Assembly (NCBI GenBank): GCA_027604185.1
Contig: JADGKB010000007.1
Location: 1 to 64,000, forward strand
Reading direction: 5' to 3'
From: Boothiomyces macroporosus
Taxonomy: Eukaryota; Chytridiomycota; Chytridiomycetes; Rhizophydiales; Terramycetaceae
DNA length: 64,000 nucleotides
This document shows, one piece after another, positions 43,689-53,996 of the stretch. A program made the translations under genes and the position numbers. Positions within the stretch are counted from its first letter, which is position 1, and every line of letters starts with the position of its first letter. Under the pieces are notes generated by a model, which saw nothing but the letters and a program-made list of their open reading frames with translations, did no database searches and was not told the origin of the DNA.

Positions 43689-43840
43689 GTTTAATTTTAA
43701 CTTGATAAACTGACATTTGCATTTCCCAATTGAACTCTAATACTGTCCAATCAATTAACTCTTGGATGGATTTGATCTAAAAATTAAATGCTAATTTTAA
43801 GCTTGAAAAAGTTTGCAAATTGATCTTGTAAAAACAAAAA

Positions 43841-44089
43841 ATGGGAGTAACTAAAGAGTCACTTGAAACAGCATTAAAAGAGAAACTAGGAGCAACTCAT
43901 GTAGAAGCAGTAGACATGTCAGACGGCTGTGGACAAAACTTTGAAGTAATTGTAGTGTCCCCACAGTTTGAAGGTAAATCAGTACTACAAAAACATCGAA
44001 TGGTGAACGATGCAGTTAAGGATCAAGTCAGCCAGCTACATGCATTCTCTCAAGTAATTATTACTAACGTAGAAAACATTTACTCCTGA
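43841..44089 (+). CDS. BOLA2: BolA-family protein (BOLA2/Fra2 type)
   Basis: 82 aa, single exon, whole BolA fold. Key residues: the Cys in DGCGQNFEV, FEGKSVLQKHRMVN with the helix-turn His, and the invariant C-terminal His in LHAFSQ. Cytosolic BolA proteins pair with monothiol glutaredoxins around a [2Fe-2S] cluster in iron sensing. No mitochondrial leader is visible, which favours the BOLA2/Fra2 type over BOLA1/3. Confidence 0.9.
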   Translation: MGVTKESLETALKEKLGATHVEAVDMSDGCGQNFEVIVVSPQFEGKSVLQKHRMVNDAVKDQVSQLHAFSQVIITNVENIYS

Positions 44090-44114
44090 AAAGTGGAATG
44101 AAGTTAATAAATAA

Positions 44115-44258
44115 TCACTTTTTTATTCTAAAGTCTGGCTTCATTAATTTGTCTGTTATTAATCCGCCTACAAACATTCCGCAGATGGTAGCAGTGAATG
44201 CATAGAACCTATTCATTCTTTTTTTGATAAAGAAAATTTCACAAAATAGAGGCTCCAT
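44115..44258 (-). CDS. Tiny single-TM protein (33-47 aa)
   Basis: The minus strand carries an ORF of 47 codons from 44258, or 33 codons from the ATG at 44216 (MNRFYAFTATICGMFVGGLI then a Lys-rich end). One hydrophobic helix with flanking basic residues resembles small inner-mitochondrial-membrane subunits. It converges with BolA at 25 bp, the same spacing seen between other gene pairs here. There is no family match; it could be chance. Confidence 0.4.
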   Translation of the reverse strand: MEPLFCEIFFIKKRMNRFYAFTATICGMFVGGLITDKLMKPDFRIKK

Positions 44259-44357
44259 ATCGAACAGGTTAATCTTTATTCTAATATCATGTTAGTTTCT
44301 GCATGAATCACATGATACTATATTTTCCATTCCACACTGTATTTTTCCTAATCTCTA

Positions 44358-44909
44358 ATGAACAAACTGAGTAAACTTTCTCCTCAGCAACTAAAGCTAA
44401 TTCAGTCCATGCTCCGAGTAGACCACGCAGGTGAAATAGGAGCAAACTGGATTTACAAGGGACAGTACAATTACATCAAAGATAAAGAATCAAGAGATAA
44501 AATCAAAGAAATGTGGAACCAAGAAAAACACCATTTAAAAGTATTTGATGAAATATTGGCAAGCACAAAGACCAGACCTTCTTTACTGCGACCATTCTGG
44601 GAATTGGCTGGGTATACCCTTGGTTCAGTTACCGCAATAATGGGAAAAGAAGCTGCAATGGCATGCACTGAAGCAGTTGAAACGGTTATTGGACAGCATT
44701 ATAATGACCAGATTAGAAAACTGTATGCGATTGATGATAAAGAAATTCAGAAGCTGCTGGTTGTATTAAAAGAATTCAGAGATGACGAATTGGAGCATTT
44801 GGATACTGCTGTTCAAATGGACAGCAAGAAAGCCCCTTTTTATGATTTATTGAACTCGGTAATTCAAGTGGGTTGCAAGACTGCAATCAAAATAGCGGAA
44901 AAAATATAA
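44358..44909 (+). CDS. COQ7: 5-demethoxyubiquinone hydroxylase COQ7
   Basis: 183 aa, single exon. Di-iron carboxylate enzyme that hydroxylates demethoxyubiquinone in ubiquinone synthesis on the inner mitochondrial membrane. The protein starts close to the conserved core (MLRVDHAGEIGANWIYKGQ). Iron ligands are visible in HAGE, the EKHH motif, EAVETVIGQHY and DDELEH. The N-terminus is short and lacks an evident presequence; an unseen upstream exon could supply one. Confidence 0.93.
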   Translation: MNKLSKLSPQQLKLIQSMLRVDHAGEIGANWIYKGQYNYIKDKESRDKIKEMWNQEKHHLKVFDEILASTKTRPSLLRPFWELAGYTLGSVTAIMGKEAAMACTEAVETVIGQHYNDQIRKLYAIDDKEIQKLLVVLKEFRDDELEHLDTAVQMDSKKAPFYDLLNSVIQVGCKTAIKIAEKI

Positions 44910-45096
44910 TTACTCTTTAACTTTTCTTGGCTGTATATCGTAGGTTAGTGTCGATGAAATTGTGTTCAAACTGAAAGAGAGATACGTTCAAGAAAGACAG
45001 TTCGTTAGGGTTACATCCAATCAATAAAACAGAATAACTCGGGTCAAGTTAAATTTAACCATAGAGCAAATTAATATCCATAAACCAATATTACAT

Positions 45097-45333
45097 TTAT
45101 TCCTTATTCTTGTAAAACTCTTTGATCAATTCCGTCTTTTCCTTCACTTCAGCAAAAGTCTGAGGTATTTTAAACAATGTCTTTCGTTCATTTTCAATAT
45201 CCTTTTTAACCAAGTCCAGGGAAGATGGTAACTTTGACAAGATATCTGGTTCGTTGAATAGAAAGAGTGTAGCGATTGGAAACATGATGTATATGCCAAA
45301 CTTTGTTACCTCGACTGGGATTTTGAGTCTCAT
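45097..45333 (-). CDS. PET100: Cytochrome c oxidase assembly factor PET100-like
   Basis: 78 aa from the ATG at 45333 (MRLKIPVEVTKFGIYIMFPI); the frame extends to 45360 with a less likely start. A short N-terminus with a membrane helix (FGIYIMFPIATLFLF) is followed by NEPDI and a charged helical C-terminus, matching PET100: K-x-E-x-x-K/R-x-x-x-Y-x-x-FP. PET100 holds oxidase subunits during complex IV assembly in the inner membrane. Single exon. Confidence 0.75.
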   Translation of the reverse strand: MRLKIPVEVTKFGIYIMFPIATLFLFNEPDILSKLPSSLDLVKKDIENERKTLFKIPQTFAEVKEKTELIKEFYKNKE

Positions 45334-45542
45334 TTTTTGCAAGAAAAAAACTGGTATCAAAATGAATCATTCTGTTATTTTAGTATATTTATTCTATTAT
45401 TCACAGACTTGTGTAATCGCAGACAAATTTGGATTGTTTAAGACAGAAACTGTTGGGGTGAACTCTGTTTTTACAAAATGATAATAGTTTAAAAAGTTTA
45501 ATTACACTATGAAAAAAGTTTAATTATTATGTGATAAGAAAG

Positions 45543-45550
45543 TATAAATA
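45543..45550 (+). promoter_or_regulatory. TATA box of DOHH gene
   Basis: TATAAATA begins 48 bp before the ATG at 45591 in the divergent region between the PET100-like gene and DOHH. Confidence 0.5.
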
Positions 45551-45590
45551 GGTAGTGGCCTGAACATTTTTTTTCTTGGAGTAATTAAAA

Positions 45591-46487
45591 ATGACGCTAA
45601 CTTCAAACTTGCCTCCTGTTGAATTTACAAATGAGCAATACACTAAATTTGAAAATATATTACTGGATGAAAACGAACAGCTAGCAAAGAGATTCAGAGC
45701 ACTGTTCTCTCTCAAAGCAACCAAAAGCAACAGGGCAGTGGAGATTATTTCAAAGTGTTTCAAAGACTCTTCTTGCTTACTAAAGCATGAATTGGCCTAT
45801 GTGCTTGGACAAATGAAAAACAAATCAGCTATCCCTGTTCTATTTAATGTTCTTGGTAATTTGGAGGAAAATGCAATGGTTAGACATGAAGCTGGGGAAG
45901 CCATCGGCGCTATTGGAGATATTTCCACTCTACCAGAGTTGGAAAAATATCAGGATGATATGTTTCAAGTAGTTCGAGAAACTGTTGAATTAGCAATCAA
46001 CAATATTCAATGTGATTTATCCAATTATCAAAATGAATATCCCACAACTGACCCTGCACCAGCATTGGAAAGTAATGACATCAAGGAATTGGAATCTATC
46101 CTGCATGATACTTCCTTACCTTTATTCTATAGATACAGGGCAATGTTTTCGCTCAGGAACATGAATACTCCAGAAGCAGTTGCAATTTTGGCAAAAGGGT
46201 TCTACGATAATTCAGCATTATTCCGCCATGAAATCGCTTATATATTTGGTCAAATGTGTCATTTAGACTCTGTTGAACCATTGAAACAGGTATTGGAAAA
46301 TACCAGTGAATTGTCAATGGTAAGACACGAAGCTGCTGAAGCGCTTGGTAGTATTGCTACCCAAGAGTGCTTTGATTGCTTGCAAAAGTACAAAGAGGAC
46401 AGAGATAGGACTGTTAGGGAAAGTTGCATTGTTGGGTTGGATATGTATGAATACGAAAATAGCGGGCAGTTTAACTTTATTCAATAA
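45591..46487 (+). CDS. DOHH: Deoxyhypusine hydroxylase
   Basis: 298 aa, single exon. HEAT-repeat di-iron monooxygenase that completes hypusine on eIF5A. All four His-Glu metal motifs are present in two symmetric halves: LKHELAYVLGQM and RHEAGEAIGAIG, then FRHEIAYIFGQM and RHEAAEALGSI. Length matches the family. A TATA box lies upstream. Nothing odd. Confidence 0.96.
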   Translation: MTLTSNLPPVEFTNEQYTKFENILLDENEQLAKRFRALFSLKATKSNRAVEIISKCFKDSSCLLKHELAYVLGQMKNKSAIPVLFNVLGNLEENAMVRHEAGEAIGAIGDISTLPELEKYQDDMFQVVRETVELAINNIQCDLSNYQNEYPTTDPAPALESNDIKELESILHDTSLPLFYRYRAMFSLRNMNTPEAVAILAKGFYDNSALFRHEIAYIFGQMCHLDSVEPLKQVLENTSELSMVRHEAAEALGSIATQECFDCLQKYKEDRDRTVRESCIVGLDMYEYENSGQFNFIQ

Positions 46488-46655
46488 AACCCTTTTAAAA
46501 GAGTAGTATTTAGTTTTACTTGGACTAATTCCTCTCCTCGTTTATTCAACCAAATAATCCAAGTTGATTAAGTTGCTTACTCTCAAAGTCCAAGGCTGTC
46601 CAGTCCTGAAGCCTAGTTCAACTACAGATCAATTTCTTTTTCACAAATCTAAAAA

Positions 46656-49600
46656 ATGGATTCTCCAGACAGAGAATTAGAAGAAGGCGAAGCTAATTCC
46701 GACAATGAAATGCAAGAAGAAGGAGAAGCAGATTCAGAAAACGTAGTTTGTACTAACGAAAGCAATACTCTGATGAAGAGATTAAACGATCTTCACGAAA
46801 AGCTATAGAATATAGCGACGATGAAGATGAAGATGACGATGAAGAAATGAATGAAGAAGATTTGAAATTCATTGCTGATGATGATGAAGAGGAAGATAGT
46901 CAGGATGAAGATGCTCTCGAAAGACGAAAGCGAAAACGAAGAGAAAAAAAAGAAAGAAAGAGAAAGCGTATTGGTATTTTTGATTAATATAGAAGAAGAG
47001 GATGAAGAGCAATTGTCAGAAGACGAATTGGAATTGATTAATGAAAATATTTCAGGAAAATCTGGGAGACAAAAGTTGCGTAAAAAGGCTGAAGATCGTG
47101 ATGATGTTGCCAAGCTGTTTGATGAAGATGAGGAGCAGCCAAAGCAGCAAGAGTATGACTCTGATGGTCTTGATGATTTTATTGAGGATGACGGGAGCGA
47201 TGAAGAGTTTGGTAAGAGAGATAAAGTCAGAGAGCGAAAGATGCACAAACAGTTGTACAACCTTGGGCAGGAAGCTGGGATTAGTAACTCTGCTTTGGAA
47301 GAGATTGAAGACTTGTTTGGTGATGGAAGTGACTATGCTTATGCTCTTAATCTCGTACTCGATATTCATGTTAGGAAACTAGTCAGCTAAATATCGATGA
47401 TGACTATGAAAATGATACTGAAATACCAGTGAAACAAAAGGAGGTAACAATCAGAGACGTTTATGAACCGACTGAAATTGCTGAAAAGATGTTGACTGAA
47501 AAGGATGAATTGATCCGAGTTAGAGATATACCTGAGAGATTCCAAGTAACTCATCTTAATATAGAATGAAGACGGTAGCTATGTTCCTGATGATGCCGAA
47601 ATTGCCAGAGAAGCGGGGCAAATCTCAAAGATCTTGGCAAGGGAGAGAAAGAATGTGGATGAAAAAACACTAAATACATCAGTAACTCAAGTTTTGAGAT
47701 TCTTGAGAAGAAACAAGTTTGATGTTCCCTTCATTTACACCCACAGAAAGGATTACTTTAATGGAGTGCTGGAATTGGCAGATATTTGGAAAATTGTTGA
47801 TTTGGATGAAAAGTTTATCCAAGTTGAAAAGAGGAAAACCCTACTATTACAACAAATTGCACAGATCGCCACACTTGATCCAGCTATTACAAATGACGAG
47901 CAAATTGCTTCATTAGTGGAAAAGATTGTTACTATGGATGATGTGAACGACACTTTTGCTCATATTCAACTGCTCTATTCTGCTCAACTGAATGAGATTC
48001 AAAAAGAAAAAAAGAAAAGATTTAAGGCTGCAGCATGGAAACAGCTCTATGATGATTCTGTAAAATATAAAATCAACGAGTTTACCAAGCTGTTTAACAT
48101 CAACAAGGCAGATTTTGTTACTTCTGTGGCAACCCAATCTGGAATACATTTCCCTGAAGATCATCCTGAGCCTCCATTGGAAGCTGCAGCAAAATTCATC
48201 TCGCCAAGATTCCCTAGTGCTGAATCTGTTTTGGAAGCGGCAAAACACATGCTTGCTCAGGAAATTGCAACTCACCCACAACTCCGTGCTGTCATTAGAA
48301 TCATCTATTCTACTGATGCGGTTGTAACTGTTCATCCAACTGATAAAGGCTTCAAAGAAATTGAATCCACTAGTCCTTACTATGTACTTTATACTGACTG
48401 TAGCCTTTTAAATATCTCAAAGAGAAACCGGTGCCCAAATTTGTAGACGGGCAGTTTCTCCAGATTCTTAAAGCTGAACAGGATGGTCTACTTACACTCT
48501 CTATTCAAGTTGACGAAGAAGACAGTCTGGTAGCTGATATAGTCAGATTTATTTGCAACGACTATTCAAACGATTTGGCAATACTATGGAATAAGGAGCG
48601 ACAGGCAATCGCTGAATATGCCGCAAAAGAGATTTTATTCCCGCAGACTGTAAAATGGTTGAAAGAAAAAATGGGGAACCAGGCGTGTGATTATATTGCA
48701 ATGAAAACACAGCTTTCCTTGGAAAGAGTAATACACTGCTAATTTAGCATATTGGTGTTGCGCCTTACCGCACTAGACCAGAAGATGAAGAAGCACCAGT
48801 AACGATGGCCATATCTTGGGGAGACGGTGGAAAGTCACCAACTTTTGCTGTAGTGTTGAATGAAACCGGAGAGCTTCGTGAATTCAAGAAATTTGATAAA
48901 CTTGCCGATCGAGATCGACATGCAGATATCAAAGCTCTCGTAGATTTTATTGAAATGTACAACCCTGCAGTTATAGCAATATCTGGATTCAAGCCTAATA
49001 CCAAGATCCATTTACTGCCTATTATCCAAAACGAAGTACTGACTAATCTCCCCAGCCAAAAGTATTTGCCCAGAGTAATGATTGTTGAAGACGAATGTGC
49101 TCGTATTTACATGAATAGTAAGACCAGCGTGCGTGAATTCCCAGATGAAGACTACCCGCACTTGGTGCGATACTGTGTATCTTTGGCAAGATATGTGCAA
49201 GACCCGATAAACGAATACGCTGCGCTTTACAACTCTGATCAAGATATCCGAAACATTCGTCTTGATCCTCTTCAACACTTGTTGCCAGATGAAATCCACA
49301 TGAAGGCTATTGAAAGAGCGTTTATAAATGTAGTTAATGACTGCGGTGTGGATATTAACCTTGCTGCAAACTATCCACACTTGGCTCATACGCTTCAATT
49401 TGTTAGCGGTTTAGGTCCTCGCAAAGCACAGGCAATGATTTCGAAAATAGTGCGATCTGGTGGTATATTGGAATCTAGGGGAGATTTAATTCAACTTGGA
49501 ATTTGTGCAAAGGTGATTTTCGACAATTGTTCTTCGTTTATTCGTATTCGCCAATATCATTTACGCGCTGGAAGTTTTGATATTTTGGATGATACCAGAA

Positions 49601-51087
49601 TTCACCCCAAGGATTACAAGTTGGCACGAAAAATGGCTGCGGATGCTTTGGATTTGGATGACTCTGTTTTAGACGACGATCACAATCCATCCCAGCACGT
49701 GCAAGAGTTGATTGAAGGAGACTCTGATCGTCTCAATCTATTGTTGTTGGACGATTATGCTGACGAACTGGAGAGAAGAAACCACGAGCCAAAACGTGTG
49801 TGTCTGAACTTGATCAAGGATGAATTAATGTATCCCTACAAAGATCATCGCAGGCCATTTGTTGGAGCCAGTGATGAAGCAATCTTTAATATGCTTACTG
49901 GTGAATCTGACGCCACGCTATACGAAGGAGCAGTTGTATCTGCTGTCGTTACTAGAGTTCAACCTCGGTTCATCAATGTACAATTAGGGTCGGGAATTGA
50001 AGGCACAGTACATATGTCAAACGTGGACGTTCCGTATGGAGGAGATGTTGATTTAACGAGGATGTTCCATGTCAATCAAGCACTGATGTGCAGCGTCAAG
50101 AATATCAATCTGGAAAGATTAGGTGTGGATTTATCCATCAGAGCTGCTGATCTGGACGCAAATTCAAACAAGTCTAGAGTGAGAGTAGATCAATATTTTG
50201 ATTTTGTTGCTCAGGAAAAACAAATTATCAAGGAAAAGCAGAATGCAAAAAAGATTGTGAGAGAAAAGCAAGTGCGCTTTGTTCAGCATCCATTCTGGCA
50301 GGCAACTGATTACAAAGGGGCACAAGCATACTTGGCAAATCGACCAAGAGGAGATTTGGTTGTACGTCCATCTGGAAAAGGAAATAACCATATTTCGATC
50401 ACTTGGAAAGTCGATGAAGGTGTGTACCAACACATTGGTAACTTATTTTTTATCCAGATATACTTGAGTCTCAAAAGGAAAACGAATGGAGTCTTGGAAA
50501 GAGATTAACAATTGACGATATGCAGTTCTTTGAAATTGATCAAATTATTGCAGAATATATTGAACCAATGACTAGAAAAATCTCCATGCTGATTGACCAT
50601 CCAAAATACCAAAACAAAAGTCTCTCGGAAATGTGTAAGTTCTCTTCTTAATCAAGATACATTCCTGACTGAGCAAGTTCACCAACTAAAGCGATCTGCA
50701 TATGGATTCATCATTTCTCCAGACAAACCAGGCTCTTTTTTGTTGGTGTTCCGTCATCCATCTAATAGTCCAAGACAAGACGTTATTACAGTCCGCCCTG
50801 GCTATTATGAATTCCGAAACAAAAAGTTTACAGACGTTGAGCAACTGTTGATGTACTTTAAGCAATCTGAGGCAGCTAAAGCCACACAAGCAAGTGCACA
50901 GCAACCTAGAGGCCATTCGGATAGAAGGTCTGATCCAAGAAACGATCCTCGCCAGCAACAAAGAAGACCTGAACGTTCAGACAGAGACAGATCAGATAAT
51001 CGACGGCCTCCAGACCGATCTAGGGACAATCGCGGACCACCTAGGTCTGGATACCAGCAAAATGGATACAGCGGTCGCAACTATTAA
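46656..51087 (+). CDS. SPT6: Transcription elongation factor / histone chaperone SPT6
   Basis: 1,423 aa in nine exons; introns at 46743-46762, 46974-46992, 47355-47374, 47546-47564, 48384-48403, 48728-48747, 50438-50457 and 50635-50656 (19-22 nt). Domain order: a highly acidic N-terminus (about 1-250), helix-turn-helix/core region, YqgF-like domain (IGVAPYRTRPEDEE onward), helix-hairpin-helix with FVSGLGPRKAQAMI, S1 domain (VVSAVVTRVQPRFINVQLGSGIEG) and tandem SH2 region (HPFWQATDYKGAQAYL; RSAYGFIISPDKPGSFLL), ending in an Arg/Asp/Gln-rich tail. It reads the phosphorylated Pol II linker and chaperones histones. Intron 2 has two in-frame donors (46968 or 46974). It converges with PEX2 21 bp away. 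Confidence 0.96.
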
Positions 51088-51108
51088 TAAATATTCACAC
51101 ATTTATTT

Positions 51109-52036
51109 TTATTCTTGTACATATGGTTCAATATCCGTAATCGTTACATTGCACCTTGGACAAGCAAATGAAGGGTCTGCAACCATGTTTGATTTTACAC
51201 AATAGTAGCAATACAAATGACTACAGTTGGTTTTATACGGCATTATTACTATTGGATTTGACTTTTTGTTTTGGTAGCAAATCATGCCTAATATTAGTAA
51301 TGATTACATTGGTTTTCAGGCAAATCAACCTTTTCTTTAAAGAGCCTTCCAACAAGCTTCTTTTTAATACTTGAAAAGTTGAGTAATGGTATAACTGAAA
51401 CAAAGAATTCTGTAAACGCTTGCCTACAGTTAGTCTGAGCTTACCAAACCAGCTGCCGGTTCATGTACTCGAACGAAATCATCCTCGACATTTCTGTTTT
51501 CTCATAGATCAATCTCATCCCAAGTAATCGATCAGTAAGAGAGCGGAATTCTCCATTATACAGAAATACAAGGAAATTTATCAATCTGAACGTTTTCAAA
51601 GTCTGTTCAAGCCGCTGTATAAACTTCCACAGTCTATACTTCCACGAAGATTGATTCAATTCACTCCACTGCTTACTGGTCATATATTTACCAAGCCTGC
51701 TCCATCCCCACTTTGTAATAATCCTGCAAAGTAAAAATCCTACTTTTTGTTTTATGGTAATAGGTCTGAATCCTCCATCCACTTTGTGTTTATAAATCAA
51801 ATTCTGTAGATACAAACCATAGCTTTTTCCGGTTGTCAAGACAGAGCCGTATACAATCAAGTCCAGTATGAGGTTTATTTCTGGCTCAAATTTGGACTTT
51901 AACGGTGTCTAGGGTTACAGCAAAGTACTTTGAAGAATGAAAACATGTCTGAAATGTATTCTCTGAATAAAAAGTCCAATTCAGCGTCCAATTCCAGAGC
52001 ATCCAACTGCGAAGACCGTAAAATTCTCTGATTCAT
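51109..52036 (-). CDS. PEX2: Peroxisome biogenesis RING E3 ligase PEX2
   Basis: 288 aa in four exons; introns at 51909-51928, 51424-51444 and 51288-51307 (20, 21, 20 nt). PEX2 works with PEX10 and PEX12 to ubiquitinate the import receptor PEX5 in the peroxisomal membrane. N-terminal motif SQLDALELDAEL; membrane region with YGSVLTTGKSYGLYLQNL and LINFLVFLYNGEFRSLTDRL; ISFEYMNRQLVW; and a C-terminal RING with Cys/His ligands in QCMICY, NCSHLYCYYC and CPRCN. The RING appears only after splicing. The start ATG at 52036 gives the family N-terminus. Confidence 0.93.
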
Positions 52037-52250
52037 TTCCAGATTGAGAAAACAAAAGTTTGGAAAGATTATCTCCGTAGGATGGGTAGAAAGTGAAGTT
52101 GAATTTTAAAGCGACACTGGTATAGTGTAAACCGCTGAAATATCAGTGGGCAATTTCATACTGTTTAGTGTAAACCAACCATAGCTTATTTTGCAAAACG
52201 AAATTTCATCTCCCAAGCAAAGTCATTGATTTGGCATTAATACAAAATTT

Positions 52251-53813
52251 ATGTACGTCATCTTTATCGCCGCCATGTTATGTATCTTTTTACAGGCGAT
52301 AGTAGCTCAAAATACAATCGTAGAGTCTCAATGGCTTCATTCAGACAGCTGCAAAGGACCTCCAGACTCCGTATTTATATTTGATGTGTTTGATTTGAAT
52401 GAATATCAACCACAAATGAATGAAACCTGGTCGTCCTTTTACAATTTTACAGTTTCCAATGGGAACACTGTTGGATTCTGTGGCAATTTTCCCTCATACA
52501 ATCCAAATAATTGCTGTTATCAATCGCTGGATACGTCTATTTCTGGATCGCAAGGGTATCAGAGTGGTTCCCCATTTGTACTGGATAGCAATAGCTCTAC
52601 AATTACGGCATTCTCGCAGCAAGCAAATGGATGTAGCTATTGCAAATTGGATGCGTTTCAACACGGTTCTCTGCATGGCTATATTGAAATTTTTTACTAT
52701 GCGAGCAATGCGTGTATTGACGGTTATTTCATATGCTCAGCACAAAAGCAATTTTATGTCTACTCTGACTACGGATGCATTGGTACGCCAAGGATATACA
52801 GTATTGATACGAAACAAGAGTTTTATGATCCGACTTTGGGTAATTTTTCTGCAGAATTTGTAACTATAAAAGATGGCACTGGTACTTTCCAGTGGACGGC
52901 GATGATTCCTTGGACATTGTTGGTCCCAAACACATCATCAGTATGGGACGTTCTGCAGCACGTCATGTTCACCTTGACACTACTCGGATTTACTTTTGTT
53001 TTAATCTACTCTGTTAAAAAGTATTTCCAAAAACGGAGCATCAACTTTCAAATCATTATCGCTTGTCAAGTAATTTGGCTAACTTATACAATTTGCTTCA
53101 TGTATTTTCAATACACGAGCTTCTATTCTTCAGACACATTTTTGGAAGTACTGGAGCTAACATATACTTTACAAAACATTGCTACTTTGGCTTCCCTATT
53201 TCAGACGGCCTACTGTTTTTATAGAGTTCAGATCAAGAAAATCACAAAGAAAGTCATGGCAATCTATGCGTTCATTGTGTTTGTGATTCATATTGCGTTG
53301 GCAGGTAGTCATTATTTCATGGTTTGCACTTATGGAAGCGGAGGCCCATTGTGTATCTCCGTGGAAGCATTGAATTTATGGACTCCTATTTCGTTTTACT
53401 GGTACATTTTTGTCCTTATCTGGGGCACTTTGCCACCCTTGTACTTGACGTTTGTGGTTACAATGAATCAAGATGGCATTTACAAACGCATCAAGGCAAT
53501 GTATACAACCGATCTTGTTTATACTTCTTACTGGATCATCCACATTGGAGTTATCCTATTGTACTATTGTTTTGTTTATCTACAATTCGGTTCACCAACA
53601 TTCAGCAATGACCGTGCCTACAATGCTAATTTGGCAATACTGAATTTTCTCTTTAGCGGTCATGCCATTATGAGTATCATGGTAATGAACAGATTCAAGA
53701 TTTATAACGGGCTATTAAAGAAAAATTGTAAGCAGCCAGATGAAGGGACGGAATTGAAAAAATCTCCAGTGGAAAAATCGACTGTCATATCATCAGCTCC
53801 CACTACGTTTTAA
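52251..53813 (+). CDS. 7TM receptor-like protein with Cys-rich ectodomain
   Basis: 520 aa, no intron. Signal peptide MYVIFIAAMLCIFLQAIVA; an ectodomain of about 215 residues with about a dozen Cys and several N-glycosylation sites; then seven hydrophobic helices (from about residue 230 to 485) and a short basic, Ser-rich tail. The layout resembles receptors with an extracellular ligand-binding domain, as in zoosporic fungi, but I recognise no known GPCR class motif. The ligand is unknown. Confidence 0.75.
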   Translation: MYVIFIAAMLCIFLQAIVAQNTIVESQWLHSDSCKGPPDSVFIFDVFDLNEYQPQMNETWSSFYNFTVSNGNTVGFCGNFPSYNPNNCCYQSLDTSISGSQGYQSGSPFVLDSNSSTITAFSQQANGCSYCKLDAFQHGSLHGYIEIFYYASNACIDGYFICSAQKQFYVYSDYGCIGTPRIYSIDTKQEFYDPTLGNFSAEFVTIKDGTGTFQWTAMIPWTLLVPNTSSVWDVLQHVMFTLTLLGFTFVLIYSVKKYFQKRSINFQIIIACQVIWLTYTICFMYFQYTSFYSSDTFLEVLELTYTLQNIATLASLFQTAYCFYRVQIKKITKKVMAIYAFIVFVIHIALAGSHYFMVCTYGSGGPLCISVEALNLWTPISFYWYIFVLIWGTLPPLYLTFVVTMNQDGIYKRIKAMYTTDLVYTSYWIIHIGVILLYYCFVYLQFGSPTFSNDRAYNANLAILNFLFSGHAIMSIMVMNRFKIYNGLLKKNCKQPDEGTELKKSPVEKSTVISSAPTTF

Positions 53814-53996
53814 TACAATTATTTGCTTTGTCGTGATTCTAAATCGAGTTTATTAAAGATTGTGGTTAGCACTCTTTCCTCTTCACTCTTATCGGACTAC
53901 TCGTTTTGATCCTTTTGGACCATATCTTCTAGATATTCAGGGATATCTGACAGAAATTGTCCATGATTTTTTTTGTCAAATCCTCGTTTGAGTGGA

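Noticed and set aside
44917..45048. Open stretch on the minus strand resembling a C-terminal exon (IGCNPNELSFLNVS and following)
   Set aside because: It lacks an ATG, and no 19-23 nt intron joins it in frame to an upstream start. The plus-strand alternative also begins after a stop. Left unassigned.
46793..47369. Antisense Ser/Phe-rich and Leu-rich frames opposite SPT6
   Set aside because: Composition shadows of the acidic, Lys-rich SPT6 N-terminus.
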